Assembly (NCBI GenBank): GCA_900554405.1
Contig: USHI01000022.1
Span: forward strand, 1-13,070
From: an uncultured Eubacteriales bacterium
Lineage (GTDB): Bacteria > Bacillota > Clostridia > Oscillospirales > CAG-382
Length of the DNA: 13,070 nt
Direction of reading: 5' to 3'
The notes beneath the pieces are model-generated. The model did not search any database. It saw nothing but the letters and a program-made list of their open reading frames with translations, and was not told the origin of the DNA. Of the stretch, positions 6,510-13,070 are shown piece by piece. The translations under genes were made by a program, and so were the position numbers. The stretch's first letter is position 1, and each line of letters opens with the position of its first letter.

Positions 6510-6527
6510 AAAAAGCTACCGAACCTA

Positions 6528-6604
6528 TTCACTGTTCACTTTAACTTATAACTTCACCGAAACTCCCGCGCGGGCAAGTGAAAAGTGAAGAGTGAACAGT
6601 GAAA
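6528..6604. repeat. AGTGAAN heptamer repeats in inverted arrangement
   Basis: Four consecutive copies of the heptamer AGTGAAN occupy 6577-6604. The reverse complement of two copies lies at 6528-6540, so 6528-6540 and 6591-6603 form a perfect 13-bp inverted repeat around about 50 nt. The centre holds the palindrome CCCGCGCGGG (6566-6575). It lies directly beyond the tRNA terminator. Confidence 0.75.
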
Positions 6605-6638
6605 AAGTAAAACTCCCGCACTGATGCGCGGGAGTTTT
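6603..6638 (-). terminator. terminator of tRNA-Val
   Basis: Read on the minus strand, the 11-bp stem formed by 6628-6638 and 6609-6619 follows the tRNA CCA with only an 8-nt loop, then runs into a T-rich tail (ACTTTTTCAC). The stem begins at the last base of the CCA end. Confidence 0.85.
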
Positions 6639-6713
6639 GGTGGAGACTACAGGGCTCGAACCTGTGACCCTCTGCTTGTAAGGCAGATGCTCTCCCAGCT
6701 GAGCTAAACCTCC
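6638..6713 (-). tRNA. tRNA-Val (anticodon UAC), CCA encoded
   Basis: The 76-nt minus-strand sequence folds as a complete tRNA: acceptor GGAGGTT with AGTCTCC (two G-U pairs), D arm GCTC..GAGC, anticodon stem TCTGC/GCAGA with loop CTTACAA (anticodon TAC), variable loop GGGTC, T arm ACAGG-TTCGAGC-CCTGT, discriminator A and encoded CCA. It reads GUA and other valine codons. It has its own promoter and terminator and stands alone. Confidence 0.97.
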
Positions 6714-6743
6714 GTATTGTGCCGCCGCATGGCAGCAAAGCGG

Positions 6744-6772
6744 ATTATACCATAACGCGGGCCCCGTGTCAA
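6744..6772 (-). promoter_or_regulatory. consensus promoter of tRNA-Val
   Basis: Minus-strand TTGACA (6767-6772) and TATAAT (6744-6749) are both perfect, with a 17-bp spacer. The start point would be near 6737, leaving about 24 nt of 5' leader for RNase P. Confidence 0.92.
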
Positions 6773-6832
6773 TACCCAAAATCAAAAAATGTGTATTTTC
6801 CCTGCCGCGGCGGCGGAGGAGCGAATGCTTCA

Positions 6833-6861
6833 TTGACACGGGCAGCCGAATGTGATATACT
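6833..6861 (+). promoter_or_regulatory. promoter of the PLP enzyme-dapF operon
   Basis: TTGACA (6833-6838) and TATACT (6856-6861) are spaced by 17 bp. The leader is about 80 nt and holds a hairpin (GCGGGG 6889-6894 with CCCCGC 6904-6909). No T-tract follows it, and I see no S-box, T-box or lysine riboswitch. Confidence 0.82.
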
Positions 6862-6947
6862 GATACCGTAAAGAACACATCGATTCGTGCGGGGAACTGT
6901 TTGCCCCGCGCCAACAATAAACAAGATCGGAGCATTAGAAGTATCAC

Positions 6948-8126
6948 ATGAAAAACGAATGCTATTATGACGATTTCAGCAGGAAGGACGATCTCGCCTT
7001 CGAATCGCGCGCGGTGCACGGAGCGCTGGGCGTCGATCCTATGACTGGCGCCGTCAGCTTCCCTATTTTCCAAACGGCGACATTCCGCCACAGAGATTTC
7101 GGAATATCCACCGGATACAATTATTCGCGGCTTCAGAACCCGACTCGCCAGGAGCTGGAACGCACCATGGCGATACTCGAGGGCGGGCTGGAAGGCTTTG
7201 CCTTTTCCAGCGGGCAGGCGGCTAATATGTGCCTGTTTTCCATGCTCGAAAAGGGCGATCATGTCATTCTTTCGGATGATATCTACGGCGGCACATTCCG
7301 CATATGCGAAACCATCTTCAAAAAGTTCGGCGCGGATTTCACCTATGCCGATATGAGCGACACGGCGAACCTTCTTGCCGCTTTGCGCCCCGAAACAAAG
7401 ATGATATTCATCGAAACGCCGACAAACCCCATGATGAAGGTCACCGACATACGCGCAGTTGCGGATATCGCGCACGAACGCGGGATCACGCTTGTCGTCG
7501 ACAACACCTTCCTCACGCCCTATCTCCAGCGCCCGCTCGAGCTGGGTGCGGATATTGTCGTTCATTCCGCCACGAAATACATAGGCGGGCATAACGACAC
7601 GATATCCGGCATTGTCGTCGTGAAAACTCAGGAACACGCCGATTTCTTCCGCGAACAGATGAAATCCCACGGGAACGGGCTTGCACCGCTGGATTCCTGG
7701 CTGCTGATACGCGGGCTGAAAACGCTTCCGCTGCGCATGGACCGCCACTGCGAAAACGCATACAGGGTCGCCCACTGGCTGCGCGAGCATCCGCGGGTGA
7801 AGAAGGTATACTATGTCGGCTTCGAGGATCACAAGGATTACGCCGTGACAAAAAAGCAGACAACCGGTTTCGGCGGCATGATTTCCTTTGAGCTGGACAG
7901 CGAGGAAACCGCACAGCGGCTGCTTTCGAACGTAAAGATGATACTGTTTGCCGAAAGCCTGGGCGGCACCGAAACGCTTGTCACCTACCCGATGACACAA
8001 ACGCACGAATCCATCCCGAAGGAGCAGCGCGAGGCGCTCGGGATAAACGAACGCTTTATACGCATCTCTGTCGGGATCGAAAACGTAAACGATATTATCA
8101 ACGATCTTGCGCAGGCACTGAAATGA
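6948..8126 (+). CDS. Cys/Met-metabolism PLP enzyme (cystathionine gamma-synthase / lyase family)
   Basis: The 392-residue cytoplasmic protein is a fold-type I PLP enzyme of the trans-sulfuration family. It shows the N-terminal FESRAVHGALGVDPMTGAVS and PIFQTATF, the YSRLQNPTR loop, SSGQAANM (phosphate binding), IYGGTFR, ETPTNPMMKVTDI, VDNTFLTPYLQRPLELGADI with the PLP-contacting Asp, the Schiff-base lysine K210 in HSATKYIGGHND, and the C-terminal LGGTETLVTYP and RISVGIEN. Such enzymes make or split cystathionine or homocysteine; synthase, beta-lyase and gamma-lyase cannot be separated by eye, so no symbol is given. The start is ATG 6948; the best GGAG (6929-6932) is 15 nt away, longer than normal. 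It overlaps dapF by four bases (ATGA), so the two are translationally coupled, tying sulfur amino acid and aspartate-family metabolism. Confidence 0.92.
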   Translation: MKNECYYDDFSRKDDLAFESRAVHGALGVDPMTGAVSFPIFQTATFRHRDFGISTGYNYSRLQNPTRQELERTMAILEGGLEGFAFSSGQAANMCLFSMLEKGDHVILSDDIYGGTFRICETIFKKFGADFTYADMSDTANLLAALRPETKMIFIETPTNPMMKVTDIRAVADIAHERGITLVVDNTFLTPYLQRPLELGADIVVHSATKYIGGHNDTISGIVVVKTQEHADFFREQMKSHGNGLAPLDSWLLIRGLKTLPLRMDRHCENAYRVAHWLREHPRVKKVYYVGFEDHKDYAVTKKQTTGFGGMISFELDSEETAQRLLSNVKMILFAESLGGTETLVTYPMTQTHESIPKEQREALGINERFIRISVGIENVNDIINDLAQALK

Positions 8127-8968
8127 GCATCGAATTCACCAAAATGCAGGCATACGGCAACGATTATGTCTATATAAACGCCATTAAGCAAAGCATTGCG
8201 GACCCGAACGCGCTTGCCGTGAGGGTATCAAAGCGCAGGTTCGGTGTCGGGGCTGACGGAATGGTTTTGATCTGCCCTTCCGAAAAGGCCGATTTCCGTA
8301 TGCGTATATTCGATCCGGACGGCACGGAAGCCGAAATGTGCGGCAATGCGATACGCAGTGTAGCCAAATATGTTTTCGATTACGGGCTGACGAGCAAGAC
8401 CGAAATAACCATCGAAACGCTCGGCGGCACAAAAACGCTTTCGCTCGATATCGAAAACGGCAAAGCCGTTAATATCGAGGCGGATATCGGACTGCCGATA
8501 TACACCGCCGCCGAAATACCGGCAAATACCCGCAAGCCGGAATTCTTCGGCGAACGGGTACACATCATCGACCGCGAATTCATACTTTCGAGCCTTTCGT
8601 GGGGAAACCCGCACACGGTCGCGTTCATCGAATGCCCGCTTGCGGAATTTGATGTCGAAAAGTACGGCAGGGCGATCGAAAACAAGCTCGATATATTCCC
8701 GAAGCGCACAAACGTGACCTTTGCAAAGGTCATTTCGCGCACGCATATCGCGATACGCGAATGGGAACGCGGCACGGGCGAAACCATCGGCTGCGGCACG
8801 GGCTGCTGCACCGCCTTTTGCGTAGCACGGCGGAACGGGCTTGTCGACGGCAGCGTTACAGTAACGCAGATCGGCGGCGATCTGTTTGTCCGCGAGGAAG
8901 AATCGAACGGGCACATTATCATGAAGGGCCCCTCTCACGTCGTTTACGACGGTGTTTTGAAGGACTGA
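8123..8968 (+). CDS. dapF: diaminopimelate epimerase DapF
   Basis: DapF converts LL-diaminopimelate to the meso form for peptidoglycan and lysine synthesis in the cytoplasm, without a cofactor. The 281-residue protein has normal length and both halves of the pseudo-symmetric fold. Visible motifs are the N-terminal FTKMQAYGNDYVYI, RRFGVGADGMV, the first catalytic cysteine C73 in EMCGNAIR, SWGNPHTVAF, RTNVTFAKV, WERGTGETIGCGTG with the second catalytic cysteine C224, and IGGDLFV near the end. The usual CGTGACA is CGTGCCTA here, so the alanine after the Gly is replaced by Cys, next to but not in place of the catalytic one. Its ATG overlaps the stop of the PLP enzyme (ATGA), with no strong ribosome site of its own. 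It is the last gene of the operon and is followed by a terminator. Confidence 0.96.
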   Translation: MSIEFTKMQAYGNDYVYINAIKQSIADPNALAVRVSKRRFGVGADGMVLICPSEKADFRMRIFDPDGTEAEMCGNAIRSVAKYVFDYGLTSKTEITIETLGGTKTLSLDIENGKAVNIEADIGLPIYTAAEIPANTRKPEFFGERVHIIDREFILSSLSWGNPHTVAFIECPLAEFDVEKYGRAIENKLDIFPKRTNVTFAKVISRTHIAIREWERGTGETIGCGTGCCTAFCVARRNGLVDGSVTVTQIGGDLFVREEESNGHIIMKGPSHVVYDGVLKD

Positions 8969-8989
8969 ATCGCATAAGCATTACAAAAA

Positions 8990-9026
8990 ACGGCAGAGGT
9001 TTCAAAACCTCTGCCGTATTCTTTTG
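8990..9026. terminator. bidirectional terminator between dapF and the exported protein gene
   Basis: ACGGCAGAGGTTT (8990-9002) pairs with AAACCTCTGCCGT (9005-9017). An A-run on the left (8985-8990) and a T-rich stretch on the right (ATTCTTTTGT) provide tails for both directions. Confidence 0.88.
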
Positions 9027-9034
9027 TCCGGAGC

Positions 9035-10990
9035 TTATTCCACGCGGAATGTCCATTCGGAACGGGTGCCGTCGTTATGTCCGGCGGAAACCTTATTGTA
9101 TTTGCCCTGAGTAAACTTGTTGAAGTAAAGCTTATCCTGCCAGGAGCACATATCCCAAAGCATTGTCGCCTGGGCGTTATCTACGAAGTTGTTCACCGAA
9201 TCGTAGGGTGTCTTTACCTCCACGTCGAACACCCAGTTGCTGTACTGTTCGCTGCGGAAGCCGACCTTGAGCGCCTTGTTGCCGCCGATGTTCGCGCCGG
9301 TGAATTCGGTCTTGTATTTGGAGAGCCAATCGGAGGTCGGCACGGTGGTGCCGGATTTTTCGCTGCCGTCGACATTATAGAAGGTGTGATTGAGCCCGTG
9401 CGGCTTGTATATCGGGAACATACAGGTGTAGGCGCGGGTCATCCAGACATCCTTTACATAATGGAAATCGGTATCGAGCGAGATCCTGTTTCCCGCGAGG
9501 TGATATGTGCGGGTGACTTCGCAATAATAATTATCCTCGTTGCCGAGATGCAGGCGGGATTTTTCCACGATCTTTATTGCCTTGGAGGTAAAGCTGTCGC
9601 CGACCTTCATATCGTGGAGATTGCCCTCCTTATCATACACGGCAAGGCTGAGATGCGTTTCGCAGCCGTGGTTTCCGCCCGACCATACCGTCGTGCCGCC
9701 GTTGCTGCCCGCCGCCATAAAGACGTATTCCCAATCGGTCCCGCCGCCGGCAATGTAAACTCCGTCATAGGTGAAGGTGCCGATATTCCACATGTTCCAG
9801 GTGTTTTTCGGGTCTGTGGAGCCGGTGGTGAGCGGGGTCTTGCGGTCGAAGGTCAGGTCGACCTTTTTACCCTTATATGTCGTTGTCATACGGAAAAGCG
9901 AATCGCTTTCCTTCTTGAAGGTCATATCCGTATCATACACGGGATCTGCGGGAGCGTAGATCGTTGAAATATCGTAGGTGTCGAGCGCGGTTCTTTTTAC
10001 ATACATATAATCGATTGCGGTGACCGTTTTTCCGTTCGAAGCCGTTGCGGCGATCAGCGCGTTTCCTTTGAGTGTATAGGTGGAAAGATAATGCCGTTTG
10101 ATAAGCAGGTAATCCGAGGAATTCACAAGACCGTCGGAATTGACATCGCCGGTGACGATAAGCGTGACACGGTCGGTCTCCGTCCCGCGGACTGTCCTTG
10201 TGAGTATATCGCCGGTGGAAACATAGCCGCTTGTACGTTCCTTGCCCGCAGGGGTGAGTATTTTATACTCGCCGCCGTAGCCTTCGGGCCGATAGCGGCC
10301 GAAGCCTTCCGACGTGAGCGCGCGGCGACCGCCGAGAATGAGCCCGTCGTCCGTGCGCCTGAACGGCGCGGTGCCGATAAAGCGGATGGAGGTATCCTCC
10401 TCCGGAATATCGACCTCGCGTTCGACTTCCCTGCATACCATGAATTCGCTTACAAGGCAAAGCGGGCCGCCGGAGGTTATTTCCACGCGGAAGTATCTGC
10501 CGGAGAATTCTTTATCCGATACCCAAAGCGCGTTGTAATTGCCGTTTTCCTTTTCGGCAACGGTCCCGGTGCCGAGAGAGGTGAAATCCTTGCCGTTTTC
10601 GGAAATGAAATATTCGACCTTCTTCGGAAAAACTACGCCTTCGCCGTCATAACGAAGGTCGAGGTCGCACGCCTTCAGCCCCGATTTGACCACGCCGAGG
10701 TCGATATTGATCCAGTGCTTTTGCGCTTTGGAGGAGTGGAAGCAGATCCATTCTGTTCCATACGCGCTTCCGCCCGGGCTTCCGCCGAGAACACCGTCCG
10801 TGGGTTCTTTGCCGCTGACATCGCAGAAGCCCTGCGTTCCGGCGGTGTAATAAGTATCGGATATTTCGCAATCCGCACCGGTGGAGACGCTTTCATACGC
10901 CTTTACCTTAACTGTCTTTGCTTCGCCGAACACGCACAGCCCGGTAAAGAGCATCATGACGGTAAGCAGCAATGATAAAATTCGCTTCAT
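9035..10990 (-). CDS. secreted protein with discoidin-like, dockerin-like and unknown C-terminal domains
   Basis: The 651-residue protein starts with a signal peptide (KRILSLLLTVMMLFTGLCVF, no lipobox Cys). Residues about 35-195 look like an F5/8C or related carbohydrate-binding fold (HWINIDLGVV, VEYFISENGKDF, RYFRVEI). About 200-278 resembles the small beta domain that often precedes clostridial dockerins. A dockerin-like pair follows at about 281-342: the first half has GDVNSDGLVNSSDYLLIKR with a full calcium loop, while the second reads AATASNGKTVTAIDYMYVKR and has lost acidic calcium ligands. About 355-651 is an unrecognised domain shared with the neighbouring lipoprotein (WSGGNHG at 436-442). 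It is last in a three-gene group; AAAGGGGAAA lies 9 nt before the ATG and 21 nt separate it from the gene upstream. A role in glycan binding or breakdown is inferred from domains and the GH27 neighbour. Confidence 0.82.
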   Translation of the reverse strand: MKRILSLLLTVMMLFTGLCVFGEAKTVKVKAYESVSTGADCEISDTYYTAGTQGFCDVSGKEPTDGVLGGSPGGSAYGTEWICFHSSKAQKHWINIDLGVVKSGLKACDLDLRYDGEGVVFPKKVEYFISENGKDFTSLGTGTVAEKENGNYNALWVSDKEFSGRYFRVEITSGGPLCLVSEFMVCREVEREVDIPEEDTSIRFIGTAPFRRTDDGLILGGRRALTSEGFGRYRPEGYGGEYKILTPAGKERTSGYVSTGDILTRTVRGTETDRVTLIVTGDVNSDGLVNSSDYLLIKRHYLSTYTLKGNALIAATASNGKTVTAIDYMYVKRTALDTYDISTIYAPADPVYDTDMTFKKESDSLFRMTTTYKGKKVDLTFDRKTPLTTGSTDPKNTWNMWNIGTFTYDGVYIAGGGTDWEYVFMAAGSNGGTTVWSGGNHGCETHLSLAVYDKEGNLHDMKVGDSFTSKAIKIVEKSRLHLGNEDNYYCEVTRTYHLAGNRISLDTDFHYVKDVWMTRAYTCMFPIYKPHGLNHTFYNVDGSEKSGTTVPTSDWLSKYKTEFTGANIGGNKALKVGFRSEQYSNWVFDVEVKTPYDSVNNFVDNAQATMLWDMCSWQDKLYFNKFTQGKYNKVSAGHNDGTRSEWTFRVE

Positions 10991-11011
10991 TTCGGATTTC
11001 CCCTTTTTGTT

Positions 11012-12133
11012 TTATTTGCCCGAGCAAAACAGCCATATGCATTCGGTATGCAGCTGAGTTCCGGCGGAAACGTTTGTCGGCTTGTCCAGAAAATACTTGG
11101 AAAAATACAGCTTGTTCTGGGTCTGGTTCATATCCCAGAAGGAGGTCTTGTAATCGTTGTTCAGATCGTTTACCGAATCGGCGAACGTCGTCACGCGGAT
11201 ATCGAAGCTGTAATCGGTCTGCTCGTAACCGTAAATAACGGCGCGTACCGCTGCGTTGCCGCTGTGCACATCGCCGGAATAATCCGCCTTGCCGACCTTT
11301 TCCGTCTCGATCGTCGCAAGCTTGCTGCCCTGTGCATCGTACATATCGCACCAGAGCCCGTACCGCTTGTCCACCGGGAACATTCCGGTGTAGGAAAGGT
11401 AAAAGCAGCAATCCTGCGTGTAATCGTAATCGACATTCAGCCTTACCTGCGGTCCGCAGAAGGTGTAAATACGCGTGACGTTGCAGTAGCTGTCGTTTTC
11501 GTCACCCCAGCGCAGCTTTGTCCGCTCCACTACGGTAAAGGAATCTGCGGATACCGAGCCGGCTTCGACATCAAGCTTTTTGCCCGTTGCCCCGTCGTAA
11601 AACGTAAGGTCGATAAGCTTTTCGTTGCCGTGGTTTCCGCCCGACCAGACCCAATCGCCGGGCTTTTTCGCCGCGCGGTATACATATTCGAGGTCGGTCG
11701 AGCCGGCGACGAACACCGTTGTACCCTCCTCGCCGACAAGCCGCCACGCGCCGAGGTTCCAGGTCCCCCACGCCGTCTGCGCGAAGGTGATTTCCATCGT
11801 TCCGCCATCGGTCTCGCAGGAATATTTGTAAAGCCCTTCACGGCGCAGCTCGAAAATCCCGGGGTAGGATGTCACCTCCTCCGGCGCGCCCTTGATCTCG
11901 CCGGTTTTATAAACCGAACGGTCGAGCGTGAAGCTTTCCGCGGGAGCGATATCCTCCCACGGGGTCGATACCTCCGGTTCGGAGGATTCCTCCCCGCCGG
12001 GCGCGGAGCTTTCCGCAACCGGATCGGAGCTTTCCGCAGCGGGGGCGGAGCTTTCGTCCGCCTTTTCGCCGCCGCAGGCGGCAAGCGACACCAGCAGCGA
12101 CAGGCCAATAAGCGTGCAAAGAAGTTTTTTCAT
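11012..12133 (-). CDS. lipoprotein with the same unknown C-terminal domain as its neighbour
   Basis: The 373-residue product has a type II signal (KKLLCTLIGLSLLVSLAAC, lipobox LAAC) and a Ser/Glu/Pro-rich linker to about residue 60, so it should be tethered to the outer face of the membrane. Residues about 70-373 match the C-terminal domain of the 651-residue neighbour: WNLGAW against MWNIGTF, DLEYVY against DWEYVF, WSGGNHG (163-169), GDENDSYCNVTR against GNEDNYYCEVTR, YTGMFPVDKRYGL against YTCMFPIYKPHGL, DSVNDL against DSVNNF, FWDMNQTQNKLYFSK against LWDMCSWQDKLYFNK, and a Ser-Ala-Gly-rich end. I do not know the family. Conserved Trp, His, Asp and Glu could build a sugar-binding face or active site, but that is inference. 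The ATG lies 2 nt after the stop of the upstream gene, with GGGGTGA inside that gene's end as ribosome site. Confidence 0.82.
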   Translation of the reverse strand: MKKLLCTLIGLSLLVSLAACGGEKADESSAPAAESSDPVAESSAPGGEESSEPEVSTPWEDIAPAESFTLDRSVYKTGEIKGAPEEVTSYPGIFELRREGLYKYSCETDGGTMEITFAQTAWGTWNLGAWRLVGEEGTTVFVAGSTDLEYVYRAAKKPGDWVWSGGNHGNEKLIDLTFYDGATGKKLDVEAGSVSADSFTVVERTKLRWGDENDSYCNVTRIYTFCGPQVRLNVDYDYTQDCCFYLSYTGMFPVDKRYGLWCDMYDAQGSKLATIETEKVGKADYSGDVHSGNAAVRAVIYGYEQTDYSFDIRVTTFADSVNDLNNDYKTSFWDMNQTQNKLYFSKYFLDKPTNVSAGTQLHTECIWLFCSGK

Positions 12134-12135
12134 GT

Positions 12136-12825
12136 TCAGTCACCCCACCATCCGCTTGTGTCCACGGATGTATCGTAATCTATATCTATATTGAAATTGC
12201 GTTTCTTGTAGCCCTCCGGGACGGAAAGGTATATTTCCCCCGGAATATCCGCGGAATAATCGCGAATGAACATCACCGTTCTTCCCGAAACCGAAACGGC
12301 GGCAAGGCGTTCGCCGTCGAAATAATACTTGTCCACACCGCTTTCGCCGTTTTCACCGGAGGTAATAAAGGCTTCGCAGTAGTATTCCCTGCCGGAAAGC
12401 GCCGATTCGCCGGCAGATATCGGGGATTCGAAGGAGTGCGGATCGCCGGAGAACAGAAAGCCCTGCCCGCGCCGCGTGATCGTCGTATCGTAAACCCCGA
12501 GCGAAGGTTCGAGATAATCCACACGGCTGCCGTCGAAGATCATATAAATATCGTCCTTGCCGTCCCTGTGCTTTTCGACGGTGGTGACGATTCCTTTCCT
12601 TGCCGCCTGTGTAAAGACATATTCGGTGCCGTTGTCGGTGCGGTTTGCCTCGTACCAGAAGCTGCCGCCGTTTGCAAGGGCATAAAAACGCGCGGTGCGC
12701 GTGGCGTATTCAGCCGATGCCGCACGGCTTTCGGACGCGGAGCCTTCATCCGCCCCGCTGCGGCAGCCCGCGGCGGAAAACGCAAGCAATATCAGCATAA
12801 GGAGCGGCAGGATATGTTTTTTCAT
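12136..12825 (-). CDS. lipoprotein of unknown function, weak resemblance to LolA-type beta folds
   Basis: The start chosen is ATG 12825, although the frame is open to 12936: MKKHILPLLMLILLAFSAAGC is a complete lipoprotein signal (lipobox SAAGC), AAAGGA lies about 10 nt upstream, and the promoter overlaps the longer version. The mature part (229 residues in all) has a Ser/Ala-rich linker and then alternating short strands: FTQAARKGIVTTV, DDIYMIFDGSRVDYLEP, SGREYYCEAFITSG, DKYYFDGERLAAVSVSG, and a C-terminal EIYLSVPEGYKKRNFN. This rhythm, with a lysine or tyrosine-rich end after SVPEGY, recalls LolA/LppX-like lipoproteins that hold a hydrophobic ligand, but the resemblance is by eye only. It is the first gene of the minus-strand group and is coupled to the next gene with 2 nt between them. 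Confidence 0.78.
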   Translation of the reverse strand: MKKHILPLLMLILLAFSAAGCRSGADEGSASESRAASAEYATRTARFYALANGGSFWYEANRTDNGTEYVFTQAARKGIVTTVEKHRDGKDDIYMIFDGSRVDYLEPSLGVYDTTITRRGQGFLFSGDPHSFESPISAGESALSGREYYCEAFITSGENGESGVDKYYFDGERLAAVSVSGRTVMFIRDYSADIPGEIYLSVPEGYKKRNFNIDIDYDTSVDTSGWWGD

Positions 12826-12843
12826 TCGCGGCTGTCCTTTCGA

Positions 12844-12896
12844 TGCAAAAGCGTGTGCTTTTTTGTTTATTATATCGCACACAAAATGCTTTTGCA
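12844..12896. promoter_or_regulatory. inverted repeat over the lipoprotein operon promoter (operator candidate)
   Basis: TGCAAAAGC (12844-12852) plus GTGTGC (12853-12858) is mirrored by GCACAC (12877-12882) and GCTTTTGCA (12888-12896), with a 5-nt offset on one side. The arms frame the -10 box and cover the -35 box of the minus-strand promoter, so a dimeric or tetrameric regulator could block it. Confidence 0.55.
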
Positions 12897-12897
12897 A
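12869..12897 (-). promoter_or_regulatory. promoter of the three-gene exported-protein operon
   Basis: Minus-strand TTGCAA (12892-12897) and TATAAT (12869-12874) are 17 bp apart. The start would be near 12862, giving a leader of about 37 nt before ATG 12825. Confidence 0.82.
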
Positions 12898-12930
12898 CAG
12901 TAATTCATGTATTTTTACCGAAAATCGGGC

Positions 12931-12959
12931 TTGCAAGACGTACTTGTTTATGTTATCAT
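12931..12959 (+). promoter_or_regulatory. promoter of the GH27 gene
   Basis: TTGCAA (12931-12936) and TATCAT (12954-12959) are spaced by 17 bp. The -35 has the same TTGCAA variant as the divergent promoter, which lies about 35 bp away. Confidence 0.65.
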
Positions 12960-12990
12960 GTGCTTACAAATCCAAAAGGAGAATTTTCAT

Positions 12991-13070
12991 ATGATACTTC
13001 GCACACCGCCGATGGGGTGGAATTCCTGGAACACCTACGGCCCCAACATCAACGAACAGCTTATCCGCGA
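12991..13070 (+). CDS. GH27-type alpha-galactosidase family protein, 5' end only
   Basis: Twenty-six codons are visible before the right edge. The start reads MILRTPPMGWNSWNTYG and continues with NINEQLIR. PPMGWNSWN is the first beta strand of the GH27 (clan D) catalytic barrel, whose members are retaining alpha-galactosidases or alpha-N-acetylgalactosaminidases; NINEQLIRE is typical of bacterial members. Because no signal peptide precedes the catalytic domain, this protein should act in the cytoplasm, unlike the exported proteins divergent from it. AGGAG (12977-12981) stands 9 nt before the ATG. The catalytic aspartates lie beyond the window, so activity cannot be judged. The divergent arrangement suggests a common glycan-responsive regulation with the lipoprotein operon. 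Confidence 0.88.
   Translation, partial: MILRTPPMGWNSWNTYGPNINEQLIR

Noticed and set aside
6577..6604. CRISPR-like array
   Set aside because: Repeats are 7 bp and directly adjacent with no spacers, and there are no cas genes.
6638..6713. tRNA-Val as an integration (att) site for a mobile element
   Set aside because: I found no second copy of the tRNA 3' end in the window and no integrase gene.
6862..6947. Riboswitch or T-box in the leader of the PLP enzyme gene
   Set aside because: Only one 6-bp hairpin is present, without terminator or conserved aptamer sequences.
6546..8006. 486-codon minus-strand open frame opposite the PLP enzyme and tRNA
   Set aside because: It runs through a complete tRNA and its terminator and mirrors a clearly conserved enzyme; it is a shadow caused by G/C-rich codon use.
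9077..9967. Long plus-strand frames opposite the exported-protein genes (also 10091-10975 and 11048-12178)
   Set aside because: They have no ribosome sites or promoters, and the minus strand has signal peptides, lipoboxes and matching paralogous domains.

Overview
The window looks like chromosomal DNA of a gut-type anaerobic Clostridia bacterium (Oscillospiraceae/Ruminococcaceae-like). This is inferred from the moderately high GC, the G/C-rich third codon positions, consensus sigma-A promoters with 17-bp spacers, GGAGG-type ribosome sites, a DUF1292 (YrzB-type) protein, a clostridial dockerin-like domain and secreted lipoproteins. The species cannot be named from the sequence.

Left part (1-2710): a 16S rRNA methyltransferase gene (rsmE) runs off the left edge on the minus strand. 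Divergent from it, a consensus promoter drives a small acidic DUF1292 protein, followed within about 10 nt by a 225-nt structured RNA that I read as a 6S (SsrS) RNA. A strong terminator ends immediately before the ATG of an M20-family zinc peptidase gene, which has no visible ribosome site.

Central part (2711-6460): a perfect TTGACA-17-TATAAT promoter drives a non-coding RNA with several long helices, which I cannot assign firmly. Its transcript runs into a 25-codon relic of a second M20 peptidase and ends at a terminator. Next is a large UvrD/PcrA-type helicase with an extra C-terminal Cys/His domain. The helicase sits between two copies of the same terminator that share 41 identical bases, and its promoter carries operator-like palindromes. 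A small two-helix membrane protein lies convergent to it.

Housekeeping block (6461-9030): a tRNA-Val(UAC) gene on the minus strand has its own consensus promoter, encoded CCA and terminator, and sits next to heptamer repeats. Divergent from it is a two-gene operon: a Cys/Met-metabolism PLP enzyme overlapping by four bases with diaminopimelate epimerase (dapF). A bidirectional terminator follows.

Right part (9031-13070): three co-directional minus-strand genes encode exported proteins: a lipoprotein with some resemblance to LolA-type folds, a lipoprotein, and a multidomain protein with a discoidin-like domain and a dockerin-like domain. The last two share an unrecognised C-terminal domain of about 270-300 residues. 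Their promoter lies back to back with that of a GH27 alpha-galactosidase-type gene that runs off the right edge, which suggests a glycan-related locus. The most interesting items are the unassigned RNA with the peptidase relic, the helicase fusion between repeated terminators, and the shared secreted domain.
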